From NCBI RefSeq assembly GCF_028453695.1, contig NC_135781.1, positions 16,801,640 through 16,865,639 of the forward strand: a stretch of 64,000 nucleotides of DNA, written 5' to 3'. Shown in pieces: positions 48,004 through 60,700 of this stretch. The position numbers and the translations under genes were made by a program. The notes beneath the pieces are model-generated. The model searched no databases and was not told where the DNA came from. It saw only the letters and a list, made by a program, of their open reading frames with translations. Each line of letters starts with the position of its first letter. Positions within the stretch are counted from its first letter, which is position 1. The stretch is from Augochlora pura (Eukaryota > Arthropoda > Insecta > Hymenoptera > Halictidae).

Positions 48004-51000
48004 AATAAGTCTTGTACGTAAGTACAAGAAGACTTACACCACTGTAGAACGCTTTTTTTATGTGTTCTACTATGTAAGCTATGTGTATGCCTATTACAAA
48101 GAGACTTAAACTCTGGTTGCAATTCATTTATCTGTCCCAAATAACGGACAAATATATGTATAGAACGTCTCGATCACAAGTTGCTTAGTAAAGAAGATTA
48201 TGCCAGTTCACTTTCCGTCAAATGTTTACATCGGTCGATCCAGAGAACTCGAGATCGGGACAAAGATGGATAGGAATCTGCTGGTTCCGTACGCGAACTT
48301 GCACCTTAGATACTCGAGACGTATGGGAGCCGGGTAGGAATAGGATTTCGATTATGTGGAATGCGAAAATAACCCTTCAGGCTATAATACTTTCCATCGT
48401 GTGTCCCAGACTGATTCGGATTTCATGGAGGCGATCGTGCGCGGATGTAATAAAATAGAAGCGTAATATATTCATAACAGAATCGATCGGTGAATTGGGC
48501 GAGTTACTTCTTGTTTGTGTCTACAATAAAAGTGGATTCGAGATCATGATTTATTAACAAATAAACTATCTCTCAAACATTCGTATGCAAAGTTTAGTGT
48601 GCAGTTAAAATCGGCTTGTGTTGTAAAAGGCCAATTATCGCAAATAGACCGTGAAATTTATGCATTCATGAAAATCGAGTCAATAGAGTATGAAATATTG
48701 AAAACATCGAAAGATAATCTACAATTGTTTCTCCTTTTCCTTTACTTGAATGTAACACAGCGGATCGTGTACTTTGATTTACATTTTGGTAAAATTCATA
48801 CAAAAATTCGTAGTAGATACTGGAAAAGCTATAAAAAAAAGGGCAGTCTTTTGCATACTGTGTTATCTCGGCAAAATGCGCGGGAAATTCGTGGCAAGAG
48901 ATTTCATAGCTTGAGTGGCTGATACGATAAATGTGTTAATATCTTTGGAACTAAAAGGACAAAGATGGCGACGCTGTTTTGGTAATGCGGTGTTGAGATC
49001 GAGTTATGTTTAAAGGGGGTCGAACACTATGCTGCCAGTGGGATGATAACAGGGCTGTAAAAAAGACGAAGCCTTCGCCTTTCTAGGACCTCCAGGTTCG
49101 TAAACCTTGATAGCCAAGTATTTTGAAACATAAAGTATCTTCTACAAGAGAAGCAGAGTCTGCAAACTGGGTAGCCCGGAACATAAACATCTCTCCCAGC
49201 TGCTTAGAAATTATTTGGCTCGCGAATTAAATTACCTCCACCGCTGGCGAAATGCTAATGCCGAGGATACGTGCACACGCTTTACTTCTACACAACATCG
49301 TATAGAAGAAAATTGAAAACTGGGATATATTGAACAGTTTTTTTTATCGTCGACATATTCTACGAAATGTGTATCCTAGTCTACTAAAAATAAAACAATT
49401 TAAAGTAACTCATCCGCTAACTCGTAAAATGTTATACTTTTTCAATCATTTTTACATAATTCTATTGTGTTCGGATCACTTGCATGAAATATCATTTTTA
49501 AATTAGATATAGTGGGGAACAAAATTGTGTCAATACTTTTAAAACGATATAACAAAATATAAGTTTACATATATGAGAATACAATAATATGTTTTAATTT
49601 GATGCAGAAATGAAAAAAAAACAAAAAGCTTTAATGTAAAATGTAGAAAAACTAAATTTTTAGTATACGACTTGTAATAATAACAAAGTTATAAATAAAT
49701 TTGTAATACATATGTAAAAAATATACGATAACCATGTCCACATAAAATAAACCAAATTAAATTCGGAGTGCGCAGAGTAACGTATCGCCTCAAAGATCAC
49801 TTTGTCTCCTCAACCGTAAAGACAAAAATCTGTGGACGTTATTATTTTCCGCCGCATATCGCCTCTAATAACCTTTTATCATTTTCTCAGTGATTCGGGT
49901 GACAAGTATGCACGCATTTGGCAGCACTGCCCAATTCGCGTTTCTGTAGCAGTAGCGTAAAACGAACAGAAACAAGCAGCAAAAAGGCGGCTTAAAAGTC
50001 GGGTTGCAAAAGCTGCAGATACTCGAGCGCCGAACGAGCTGGAACAGCATGCGAATCTTTATTCGCCAAAAAGACTGAAAGACGTTCCAAGCTGGCCACT
50101 GCCAAACTTGCTTCGTCTTCGAAGGAACCGGATCACGAGGCATTCCGGAAGCGAGATTTTCGGGTAGTCGTGGCGAGGACTAGCCGAAGAAATGGCGCGC
50201 GGCGGGCCGGGGCAAGAAAGTCGGGTAATCTTTGTGCGCGAGCGTGTTCGTCGCGAGAAATCGGCCCGCACGCGTCGTTAGATGTAACAAATGTAGCGCG
50301 GTCGTGGCGGACGAGACGAAGCAGAGGGAAGAACGGAAACGAGCGTGCGAATGCGTACGCTCGGCCCGGGAAAAAAACACGCCAACTTAACGAGGTAATT
50401 TAATCTGTTTTGTCAGCGGTCCGCCAGCCAACAGGAACGCTTCACCGGGTTTACTTGCGACTAGAGATAATAACTCACCGCGAGTTTTGCTGAATCTACG
50501 CTATCCCTCGCCCTCCCTCCCACGCATCCTCCCTCTATCTCTCCCTCTCCCTCTTTCTCTTTTGATTCTCTGGCGTCCCGTTTGTGATTTGTCCGGACTG
50601 CTGTATCGGGACCGTTGATGAGCGCGTCCGCTATTCAAGTACGTTTTGCGAGGCCCGAAACAATTGTCGATTAATTATATTGTTTTTGAGCCCTCGCGTG
50701 TCGACAGCTTTTGCGATTGTATAATTACGTTAAGGTAACGTTCAAACGACAAACCGTGTGCACGTTCGTTGTACCTGTCGAGACGTTTAACAGAATTAAT
50801 TATAATACAACTCTTTGCTAGTTCCAATTGATTTCGGATATATTGTCACTATTCCGAACAATATTCCCGTATATGTTTCATCTAGTCGTCAAGGTAACAG
50901 AAATTATTCTCTATTGACATCTATCATAACATCTATCATACCTTAACATCTATTTAATTGTTTCATTTCCGTTCCTTTTCTTTTTATTAATTATTTATTC

Positions 51001-51064
51001 CATTTTTGTTAACTATATATCAACTGCTCAATCGATTTATTTCATTAAAATCTCAATTTATTGA
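48004..51064. other. Three kilobases without a recognisable gene
   Basis: AT-rich, with a CpG-rich island at about 50020-50660. The plus-strand frame 48599-48922 (107 codons) lies in AT-rich DNA and has no known domain. At 49511 the sequence GTGGGGAACAAAATTGTGTC resembles a Tc1-type end but has no partner. 50640-50830 has several TTAATTA cores next to CpG-rich DNA. Confidence 0.4.
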
Positions 51065-51660
51065 GTTAAAGTATTGTTCGGTCTCAGGAAGACCAAACAC
51101 GAGATAACCACGGTCGGCCGCAATAGCCAAACCACTCGACGCGACGCAACTAGTCCCACCCAAAAATTATCGGGTGTCATCGGACACCACTTCGAGACCT
51201 CCGTGAGCGAACCCATTGACAAAACAATATACAAACTATTTTTCCAGACCTTTTCATATCCTTCGCAACAATAAACTAAGCACAGTTTCTCCAAATCACA
51301 TCCCTACTCCGACGACCAAATTACACCACCCACTCACCAATTAGAGACCCTTTTCACCCCATATAGATATTAAGGCAACCAATAGAAAAATCATAAGAGT
51401 CGACGTTAAACACGACACGAGGCGGAACCAGCAGAACACAAAGTACATTCGTTAAGAACACATCGTAGAACAGAAAACACATTCGGTAAGAACACATCGT
51501 AGAATAAAACCACACTCGCTAAGAAAACATCGAACAACACATCAGTCTCTCGCACAGAATACCTCGAATATAATTTGTACGACCAAGTCGAAAAATATAT
51601 AAGTTTGTTACTATTCCTTCGTCGAGTTCCAATTTAATTAGGCGTCGTTACATTGTAACC
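51065..51660 (+). mobile_element. LTR-like block with TATA box and 33-bp repeats
   Basis: A compact block with a CA-rich upper strand contains three ~33-bp tandem units (51447-51540, each 'ca.tcg.taagaacacatcg'). A strong TATATAAG box follows at 51596-51603. It runs from a TGTT near 51075 to a TTACA at 51652. Upstream tandem enhancer-like repeats plus a TATA box near the 3' side are typical of LTR U3 regions. No target-site duplication matches these limits, so the boundaries and the LTR call are uncertain. Confidence 0.3.
51447..51540 (+). repeat. 33/34-bp tandem repeat, 2.8 copies
   Basis: Units start at 51447, 51481 and 51514 with 'cattcgttaagaacacatcg', 'cattcggtaagaacacatcg' and 'cactcgctaagaaaacatcg'. 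The third is truncated. Confidence 0.88.
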
Positions 51661-52130
51661 TCGTCATAGCCCCGAGTATCGTCGCGAGCAAGCGAAACGG
51701 GATTTACGACCCCTGCGAAATCCGGCGTACCGATTTGCGATATTTCGACGCGCTACAAGTATCGAATCTCTAACTAAGAAGAAGCATTCCTAGTGCATCT
51801 CACGATCGTCTTATGGATTACGTGAGATTGGTTGACCTTTTCACGTTCTCGCGTGAACCCAGGTCGAACATAATGTCATTATTTTAGTTAAAAATTCATG
51901 AAATCCACAGTCTAGCCATCAATGGCTGACTATTCGGGGTTGAAACAATATTTTCTGTTTATACATTTAGATGTGTAGGGTTTCTTCCTGGTACGAAAGC
52001 CAGAATGGTTGAGTGCAATAAAATAGTAATGAATGAGACACATGGCGACAGAGCGTTTGGGCGACTTTGAGTGGCTTGAGTCTATTGCTTAGGTTCTTCG
52101 AAGTCCTGCGTGGCCGAAAGATAGAGTCTG
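51661..52130. other. Spacer, no gene
   Basis: A short GC-richer part (51660-51860) and then mixed sequence leading into a purine-rich region. Nothing recognised. Confidence 0.5.
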
Positions 52131-52228
52131 AGTGAGCGAGAGCGAAATAAAGAAAGAAAGAGAGAGAATGAGTAAGAATGAGATAGCGAGTGAGGCAGAG
52201 CGAAGAAGTACGAATGCAAGAGAGAGAG

Positions 52229-52259
<31 letters not shown>

Positions 52260-52261
52260 GT
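52131..52261 (+). repeat. Purine-rich GA microsatellite region
   Basis: GAGCGAGA/AAAGAAAGAGA-type sequence ends in an almost pure GA run at 52219-52260. The antisense frames crossing it (Ser/Leu-rich) are artefacts of the repeat. Confidence 0.9.
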
Positions 52262-52345
52262 AGGATAATTTGGAAAAGGGCTGGTAAGGGCGGAACAACA
52301 AGCGGTAAAGATCGTGGCATTCCAAGCAGAACCGTGGCGTGTAGA

Positions 52346-52410
52346 AGTCGTTGTTGTCGTCGTAGTTGTCGTCGTAGTTGTTGAAGTCGTTGTTGTTGTT
52401 ATTCGTTGTA
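52346..52410 (+). repeat. GTT/GTC trinucleotide repeat
   Basis: Imperfect GTT, GTC and GTA triplets give runs of Val on the plus strand and Thr on the minus strand in the overlapping frames. A simple repeat, not a gene. Confidence 0.85.
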
Positions 52411-54300
52411 GTAAGTCGTGGACCATTAATAATAAACTGTTATTCTTATTATTGTTAAACGAAGGTGACTTTAGTTGTTGCATTATTATTATCACGGAGT
52501 CTCGTGGGATTTACCTATAAAATAATCCCTACAGATGCATGTTACCAAGTCTTTGAAGTTTATGTTGGTTAGAGATAAATTATTATAATGATATGGATTA
52601 TAATCTTAATACAAATTGCAGAAGCTGGTTAAAATGCAACGCTGTGTCTGGCGTACTCCCACAATGTTATGCCACGATGAAGTAAGATTTTGTGATTTAG
52701 ATTCAGCGAACACGAATGAATTATTTGTACAGCCTCGATTGATTATTGTAGCGTATGGAATGCTCCAGGGTATGTGAGCATAATTTCAGTGACGAATTCA
52801 GCACACGAGAATCCGAAAGAAATACATATGTACAGATTTTATGTTGCGCCGGTGTTCAATTGGTTTCACAGAAATTGCCGGAGACGACCTCCTTTGTCTC
52901 GAATGCAGACCTATAGACTATAGGGTTTAGACGTTTTATCATCGACCTTCTGACTCGTTCATGCCAATATTGTCTGCTGGCGTATCATAAATCAAAGAGC
53001 TCAAAGTGTTTCAAAAGAATGGTTGGAATATAGAAACAGCCGTAACTCGGAAACAATGTCGCGTCAGAGACATACTCGCGTGAACTCTTTTTCTTCGTAG
53101 AGTGTGCGCTAAATCCATCACTTCTGGGGAAACGCGGTTGGCTAACTAAGTTTAATGTTGCTACAACAGTGAATTTGATCCTGTTAAAGTTGAACGTCTG
53201 AGAACGCAAACTAATCAACTCCACTTGGCGTAAAGTTACTAACACTATCAATATCTCCCTGTAATTGTTTTATGCGATTATTCGTCATTCGGATCACACT
53301 ATATTATGGCGTGCATGATCCTTAAAAATATTATATAAAAAAGACTAAAATATCAATACCTTACAAAGTAGAGTTGATTGATTTGGCTCCCGCTTCGTGC
53401 ACATATTTACCAGGCTCGCATGGAAAATCCCAAAATAATGATTTACCTGAAAACAAATAAACATTGTGTTAGTTACAGATCTGCTTGAACATTTAAAATC
53501 AGGATTTCAATTGGAGCGTTTGAAAGAAATCAGTTAACTAATAATATAAGATTCAAGCATTAAAAAAGCTATTTTTCTGTGCAGCTTCTATATACTAGTT
53601 CACCATAGTACGCTCATCTCTTTCCACAATGTCTCAATTTATCTTATTGTCACGGTGTTGCTTCACAGGCCAATTAAGGAATTGACCGAGTGTGGATGTT
53701 CTATTGAGGCAATTTCTAGCTAGCTAGCCGAGAATGAGAAATAAAGGCAAAACTACCGGCTCGCGATTCGGTGTAGGTAATGGAGAGCGGAATATGGTAT
53801 TCGCATCATTTAAATTGAAGTTAAATTCTACCCATCTACTATTAATATTTAAACGTTGAAGTAAGGGTTGCCGCATAGTAAATACATATTTTCTGTCCGA
53901 AATAGGAATTTATTAGTGATAAACAAATGGTAATAAATGAAGCTATGAAATAAATCGTAGTGCAAGGGGATAATGATTCTAATAAAATTAATGTAATACA
54001 TTGACATTTTAAAACGCTTCTAATTCGCACACTACCTTAAAACGCGATCACCCAAATTTGTCACAAATATATAAAATCCGCAGACCAGTTATCAATATCC
54101 TTTAAAAATAAAAAAGTATAAAATACTAGAAACATAGTTTCAAATGCCACCATAAGAGTTCTTAGAGTGCCCTTAGACCTAGACATCCGTGCGGTTGATC
54201 GAACATTCAGTATCGCGAGGGTTAATGGCTTTACACCAATTGATGCCTTCCATGTCGAACTGCTTTCCCATTCACCGAACCCAAACAGACAATCACGAAC
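52411..54300. other. AT-rich DNA, no gene
   Basis: Small frames only (for example 52985-53251 minus, 88 codons), none recognised. No repeat or RNA gene seen. Confidence 0.5.
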
Positions 54301-55340
54301 GTGAAAGACGCGAGTGCACTTGAATTATCCAATTCTAAATTACACGAGTTTGTCCCGCGAAATCAATGATTCGCAGCGAATCTGATCCGCGATGGTGAAC
54401 GCCTCGCGCGCGGGATTTATAGAAATCGTAGCGCGATTTCCATTCAACAGGACGTCCGTGAAAATGTGATTCGTCGATCTGTCGGATGGATAAAAAAGAC
54501 CTATTGTCGTGATCCGTTTTCCGTGGGGTCGAAACACGGCGTCGCGTATCCAGAGGGTGTCCTGCTCGGGAATCGAGCGTTCTACATTTTTCAAGGAGCT
54601 CGGTCGCGGGATTAAATGGCTGCATTTTTTCCCGTGTCCCCCTGGCGAACGCGAAATTTACCTTCGGAACGTGACGAGCATCGCGGACCGGTTTGTCCTC
54701 TTCGCGGGACACAGTATACATTCGCTATACGGAGGAAAGATGCCAGGGGTAGTCGAGATATATTATCTGGGAGGGAGGTCCGCCACCCCCTTGTTTCGTG
54801 TTTCAGCCCCGAAGCGAAGCCGAGTTGGACCGGGCCGGGTCGGGCTTGCGACGAGCCAGGCCACGGGCGCCAGGACCGGGGACACCAGCGAGCTTCAACT
54901 TTACCGCTGACACCTCGAGTGTCCAAATAAATAATGCGCCTTATTTGTTATAGGAATTGTGCCCGGCGAGGGATGAAATCTGCGGGCGTCGCGCCACCGC
55001 CAGCACCGGTCGGAAATCCGTGTGATTAAGTGCACCCTTCGCTAGACGATAATTGCTCTACAAATACGTGGAATTTATTGTGAATTTACCACTCGACGCG
55101 GGGATCTGCCCCGCTGAATTTTGGCCAGCCACCGCGACCGTGTGCTGCCGCCCGCCATTTAATGGACGATCGCTTTTCTTTACCTTGCGTAATGCCTGTT
55201 TGCCGAGGGGCCACTGTGTCATCGGGATTCACGGAATATAGTATACCGTGCCGCTGTGTTTTCTACACGACGAAAATGAAATGTCCCCCGAACGATGCTG
55301 TTGAAAGTTTAACAAACAAGAGTGCTGATGAGTCAGTTTT
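54301..55340. other. CpG-rich island, 1 kb
   Basis: Dense CpG. Overlapping frames of 80-133 codons occur on both strands (54335-54930) without a known domain. Possible promoter or regulatory island; no splice-flanked coding exon assigned. Confidence 0.4.
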
Positions 55341-55794
55341 TTGTCGAACTACCCGGCGTTCTTCCATTCTCATGGATTATTTTATAAATACAGAGGAACC
55401 TTGATTATCCTTTGCCAAGTAGAGTCACATGTATGTTTCAATAACAGAACTGTTACTTAATGTCCGATTTTGTTTTTATAGAGAGAGTCGTACGACTACG
55501 GAATAAAGTAGTAATATGGAACACCACCGTGTAGAGTTATTTACAATACAGATGTATATTATAACGAATGGAACGAAGTATTTGATTGGTATGATTTTAG
55601 CAACGTCTGATGAAATCCATTGTCATTTGCCGCTGTTTATTTGTTTCCCAAATATTTCTTATTTCCGACGCGCGTTGCTATTTTGTACTTGCTTATAAGT
55701 TCACCTTCTTGTTATTTATTCATTGTTTTTTAAAGCAAGAAAGGAAGTTAGCTGTTCTATATTAATAATTTTTCAAGAAAACGATCTAGATAGC
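55341..55794. other. AT-rich spacer
   Basis: Two 60-codon frames without known domains. Leads into the second 'gacgtct' array. Confidence 0.5.
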
Positions 55795-55950
55795 ATAAGG
55801 ATATCTTTGAGACGTCTTAAAGACCTCTCGTGTACGACATTCGGGATGTCTTTAAGATGTCCTATTTATGTCCCATGTTCTAGAAACGTCCTGTGTTGCA
55901 AATAAAGACTTCTTTTAGACGTCTAAAAGACATTTTATGGACTTTATTCA
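55795..55950. repeat. Degenerate 'gacgtct' satellite-like array, copy B
   Basis: Blocks such as 'gagacgtcttaaagac', 'gatgtctttaagatgtc' and 'agacgtctaaaagacatttt' recur, the same theme as at 35690-35885. The last part contains a near-palindrome (CTTTTAGACGTCTAAAAG). The two loci probably derive from one repeat family. Confidence 0.6.
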
Positions 55951-56385
55951 TGGTCTTTATTCATGTCGGATATAATTATGTTGGATTGTAACAGCCTAAT
56001 GACTCATTTGTCTGCACTTTTTATATAGTATGGATTCAGATTCTTCATTCGTTACAAGGATTTTTAAATTACAAAGATGGCGATACATGAAAACACAGTG
56101 AAATAGTTATTTGGAACGTTGATTAAACGAAATGGTGCTGAAATCGTTTTAAAGTATTTGATACGTCACAAATTAGCGTAGACTTTTTATTGAACAGAAT
56201 ATACACGAAATGTCCAAACGGTTGAATAAAGTCATCAAAGGTTTATATTTACGAAACTGGCCAATATAGATAAATGAATCTTTATAAGGCTTTAACCTTT
56301 CAATTAAGGTACCAGTAATTAAACCATATTAACTTACAGAATGTTCAATATTTATTAATAGGTTCAAGAGGGCCAAAATAAAATT
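55951..56385. other. AT-rich spacer
   Basis: No feature recognised. Confidence 0.5.
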
Positions 56386-56590
56386 ATGCCAGGTGAGCCG
56401 GAATTCGTAGTACAACCAAGCAGAGGATAATTCTACATATAAAATAGGAAATAAATTTGGTAAAATATTTTTTATCCGGGGCTTTGTTTTCGCGTAAATT
56501 TAAAAATTATTCGTCTTTGTAAAGGATTTAGTTCTCACCTATGCTTCTAGCACAGGCGTCTCTTTCCAAGAGATTGTTTAAAAACATTGA
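56386..56590 (+). mobile_element. Single end related to the 9-kb DUF4817-type element
   Basis: This stretch aligns along its length to the left inverted repeat of 8972-9190. Shared text includes 'cgtagtacaacc', 'gataattctacat', 'tatccggggc' against 'catccggagc', 'gtaaaggattta' and 'gtttaaaaacatt'. It is more diverged than the two repeats of that element are from each other. No core or second end follows, so it is a solo, decayed end of the same or a sister family. Confidence 0.65.
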
Positions 56591-57685
56591 CAATGACAGA
56601 AACATTCCGTTTACTGCATATTCACAGTAAAGGTACCTATAATGGAACGTTTTTCATGGTTTATAAGATTATCATCAATTTTATTATAATTCTAGCGTTG
56701 TTACCGAATATTGACGTTTCTAGGTGATGTAACGAACTTCGAAATATTTGTTTAATGTGAATAAAAAAATAATATGAATAAACAAGTAAAATACGAGCAG
56801 CAATCTATTATAGAACACTGTTTTCATACGATGTCCTCGAGTTTCATATTCAATTACCTATTTTGGAATGGATATTGGAAATGAAACACGGATGTTGCGC
56901 GGTGCGTTACAGCGTCGATCGTAATTGATGACGATTGAATAACGCGCCTACCTCGCGATAAATTAATATGTTGAGGATAGATTTGAGGGTGAACTGAGAT
57001 GGAACAAGGTGCCGTATTTAAACAAGGTTTAATAATAAAGAGACGAACAACTTATCACAAACTATAACAACTATGTACAAAATGTCGGTTGTCGGACTAG
57101 ATGAGAAGTTACCGAGTGCAAAGTGGAAAGTGATGTAGGTACGCTTCTCATCCTCTGATTACGCCTTCGTATGTAAATGGCGTGGGTGGAGTTGGTATTT
57201 CATTGGCTACCAATGAATTAAAAAACCAATTGTTAAAACCAATGAATATTAGAAAGATGGCCAAGAAGAGGGGACAGCAGAAATCTGGGAGTTCCCAGAT
57301 TTTCATTGTCCTTAGCGTCGTTGTCGCTGGCCGTACTCCTGCTTATGGCCACATCTGCTATCGGTTGTCGAAGGCCCGAAAGCTTCGACGCGACAACGGA
57401 TATCAACTGTTCCATAAATTGAGACAATGAAACTATTGGAGTACGCAATATGTAATAACATGTTCTTGGTTAGTACTATCCGTATTTAAATAAACATTTT
57501 TTTTACAGTCGATTGTTGCGTAACAGTATTTGTATAGGTGAATGTCTACAGAACAATGTTCAAAAATATGAGTATAATTTTTATATCCACTTTTATGTAT
57601 TCTATCTAGTTTTTAATGTATTGTTTGTGCTACTGTTTTTGAATGGGATCACAATTCAGCGGATGATACGTTCATGATACGTACT
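56591..57685. other. Mixed DNA, possibly an old LTR at 57010-57440
   Basis: AT-rich at first. The block at about 57010-57440 has a distinct composition and an early 'taataataaagag' poly(A)-signal-like segment. The 82-codon plus frame and antisense frame in it are not recognised. No TG...CA ends with a duplication were found. Confidence 0.3.
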
Positions 57686-57939
57686 TTAACCTTAAGTCTT
57701 AGCACTCGAGTGGCGCCTCTAAGGCGCCAATGAAAATCGTTATATTATTTCCAAAATAATTTTGACATTATTAAAGAGCCTTCTATTTAAAAGATTGTTA
57801 AAAGTGTAACAGTTTTATGATTCACTAGACTCAATTTCATATTCATAAATTGTACTAAGTTGTATAAGATGGAAATGCAGCTAGTTAAAATAGCTATTTT
57901 AGATCTTGGCTTAAAATGGTCTGGAGTGCAAAGGGTTAA
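57686..57939. mobile_element. piggyBac-type MITE 3, TTAA-flanked
   Basis: A 246-bp unit (57690-57935) lies between TTAA sites. The right end read inward is TTAACCCTTTGCACTCCAGA; the left is TTAACCTTAAGTCTTAGCACTCGAG, alignable through 'CACTC' with a short insertion. The left end continues into the hairpin 'ggcgcctctaaggcgcc', also met as 'gcgcctctg' in MITE 1. TTAA plus a CCCTTTGCACTC start is a common piggyBac-related MITE form in Hymenoptera (from memory). The core is AT-rich and non-coding. Confidence 0.75.
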
Positions 57940-58429
57940 TACGTATTCGTCGTATGACGAAAATTCGTCACTTCGCAAACAGTCGCCAATAGCCAAACGA
58001 CGAAAAGACATCATCTGTATATTACAGAAAATAATTGATTTTTGTTCTTCTAATTCTAAATAAATGAAATTCTAATTTTTACCAAACAGGGATAATTCCA
58101 ATAAAGAATTGATTTCAGCTTCAGTTGCGCCGCATAACGGTGCAAACGTGAACGAAAGCAAAGTAAAATGTAGTATTCGATATTGCGTATAGAAGAATTT
58201 TATTTAAAGTTTAAACGCTTGGGTATTTGGGCATTATATAACTTCGGAAAGCAAAACAAAAATTAGAAATTTATTTTATTTCATTTTCCAAAATGTTACT
58301 GAAAAATATATGATTTTTGACAAGTTATGTTGTTTTTATATAGATCATATCATTTCTACAGGTAGTGTCAAAAATTTTGTGAATGGTGGTGCAAAAAAAT
58401 TACTGGACGAGTACGTGTTAATGTCAAGT
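57940..58429. other. AT-rich spacer
   Basis: No feature recognised. Confidence 0.5.
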
Positions 58430-58543
58430 GTTCCGTTACAGGACGGAACTAGTCTTTATAGCCGTCATTACCATTCTAAACACCCTGTTCCGTTGCAGGA
58501 CGAAATTATTCTTTATAGCAATAACTACCTTCATAAAAACACG
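58430..58543 (+). repeat. 57-bp direct repeat, two copies, in frame
   Basis: Two adjacent 57-bp units (58430-58486 and 58487-58543) start 'gttccgtt.caggac'. The period is exactly 19 codons, so in the plus frame 58310-58555 they encode related peptides sharing VPLQD, then LYS, Y and K at equal spacing. Differences are not obviously concentrated at third positions. More likely a minisatellite than a protein repeat, but the phase is worth noting. Confidence 0.7.
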
Positions 58544-58689
58544 CGCATAGCATAATCTTCAAATAGTCTCCACGCATCCCTGGCCGGTAATGTCACTAAA
58601 AGACAGGTGCTTAACCTATTGTTCTTTATTTTTTTCAATATACCCCACATCTGGCCATCAGCTTTAATATTTTGTCAAGACTCGCAATA

Positions 58690-59153
58690 GTGTGTTTTGT
58701 CTAACGCACAAAGCCCTTTTATGATTCATTGTCGGCCACGGTCTATTATTGGGACACGTGGATCCTTCGCGGGCCTCACCGAAGGGTACGAGCACTACCT
58801 GCGGGCGACGATCAGTTCGGGGCGGTTACTTTCCTTCACTATACGCTTTTCTTTGAACCAATCAATTCAAGACGACCGTTTCCCTTACTTCTTCCGAAAT
58901 ATTGCAATCTACGAATCCGCTTGTTCCATGTTTTAATACACACCCACACCGAGGTTACCTCGGAGATTATCAGTTCGACAAAAGATCGGAACAAAACTAC
59001 ACTCTACACGCGATTCAATAGCCTATCCATCACTCTCATCTGTTAGTTATTCGCAGTATCGCAGTCGACTTATAGTATTCGCAGAATCAACAGCATTTGT
59101 AAATTCTATTTGTTGTTATTAAGTGTTAGTATAATAAATAGTTTTTTGTTACA
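58690..59153 (+). mobile_element. LTR-like block, low confidence
   Basis: A GC-balanced block ends with AATAAA (59133-59138) and, 15 bp later, TTGTTACA, as LTR R-U5 regions do. It begins near a TGTGTT at about 58690. No flanking target duplication could be matched to these limits. Overlapping plus frames (79 and 105 codons) are not recognised. Confidence 0.25.
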
Positions 59154-60700
59154 TTTACATCAATCAATTTTATCAGCCCTGTCATTTGAAAGAATCACCG
59201 GGAACCGCGTATCATCGAAATAATTGTGTGTGCGCGGATAAACATCAAGAATGATCGAAATAGTGCAAAATAAAGGCAGATAATGACTACCTTAAAATAT
59301 TTCCAGTAATTTTGTTTAAATATATCTTCCGGGGTTCTATCTCCGCCGACAATGACTTGTAATGTTGTTCAAGTTCTATTATGAATATGTGGAGGAATAT
59401 TTGTTAATAATGACACTACTTTAAATTGATCGTACTTCAATCGAGTGAAGAATTACTGCGAGTATTACCATTGTCGTATGCCACGTTAAATTTTCAATAA
59501 ATAACTGATCCAATTCGCTTGCACGGCGAATTTATGATTTTCCCATATAAATCCCGAAATCCCCGATTTGGTAGATTTGAATCATTTACACAGCGCGGAC
59601 GAAATCGCTCGATTTAAAAGCGCAGCTTAATAAGACACGCGAGCATTTATCGGCTAAAGAATATCGTTCGGACGATAAATGTTTCAGCCGGGCGCGGGCA
59701 TGGTGGGACGGTTCGCAATCTACTAGGAAAGAACTGCGATCAATAAATCATCCGGGAACGATTTTTAAGAATTCCCGACCGTCGTTGTGCAGTTACGTAT
59801 TACATTGATCGAGTCAAACGTGCTATTCTAGTGTCAGTACTGTGTTATCGCAGCCAGCTAAATCGATATTAAAAAGTATAAATAAGAAATACGGAATTTT
59901 TAGAATTTTCACTTTATTAAACGACCGACGGAAGATTATCGGTCTCAGAAATTAATAGAATATGATGTATCATAGTAGCCACCGTGAAAAATGCGGTGTC
60001 CAGGAAAAAGTATAATGTGAGCCGCTGATTTGTGTTACATCGATTAACTCTATAAAACGAAAAGCAGTGACAGGTGTAAGAATAATGTACTTTGCTTTTT
60101 AAAATTTTATGCACATTTAGCAAACATGGTTAAGTAAAATAAAAACTGTAAAGGCATTCAATAAATTAAAGAATATTTTCACACTATATGCGAATTATTC
60201 AAACGATTGAAAAAGAACAGGTATTATTATCAAACTTACGATTTTTCCGATTAATTTCGATCATTTTTATTTTGTATAAAAATCCGCAGTCTAATGATAA
60301 CAGATAATTTGAGATTTCTTCTAACAATTTGTTAAATATGACCATTATTTTGTTCTTTTAAGTGGAAATAAAATTCTGTCCTCTCGTCAACAGTGTTTAA
60401 ACATTCAAGAAATAATTAATAATCATTGAATAATTATTATAAAAAAGTTATTATAAATCTTAAGAAATCATTCTATCTGTGAGAAAAATATTACGATATT
60501 TAGAAAAAGGCTTGAAAAATAACAAATTAATAATTAATCAAGCACATCGTCGCAAAGATCTAAGAATAATTAAAACGTAGAATTCATCAATCTGGTCTGT
60601 GAACGGTTCATATGATATCTTTTCACTGATAAATATAAATCTACCAATTTGACGAAATACTTGCGTTTTCAAATTATCAAAATGTTCTGCTCTAAATAAA
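59154..60700. other. AT-rich DNA with a small GC island, no gene
   Basis: GC-richer at about 59510-59830, AT-rich elsewhere. No open frame or repeat stands out. Confidence 0.5.

Noticed and set aside
52082..52520. Ser/Leu-, Thr- and Val-rich frames
   Set aside because: They are translations of GA and GTT/GTC microsatellites.
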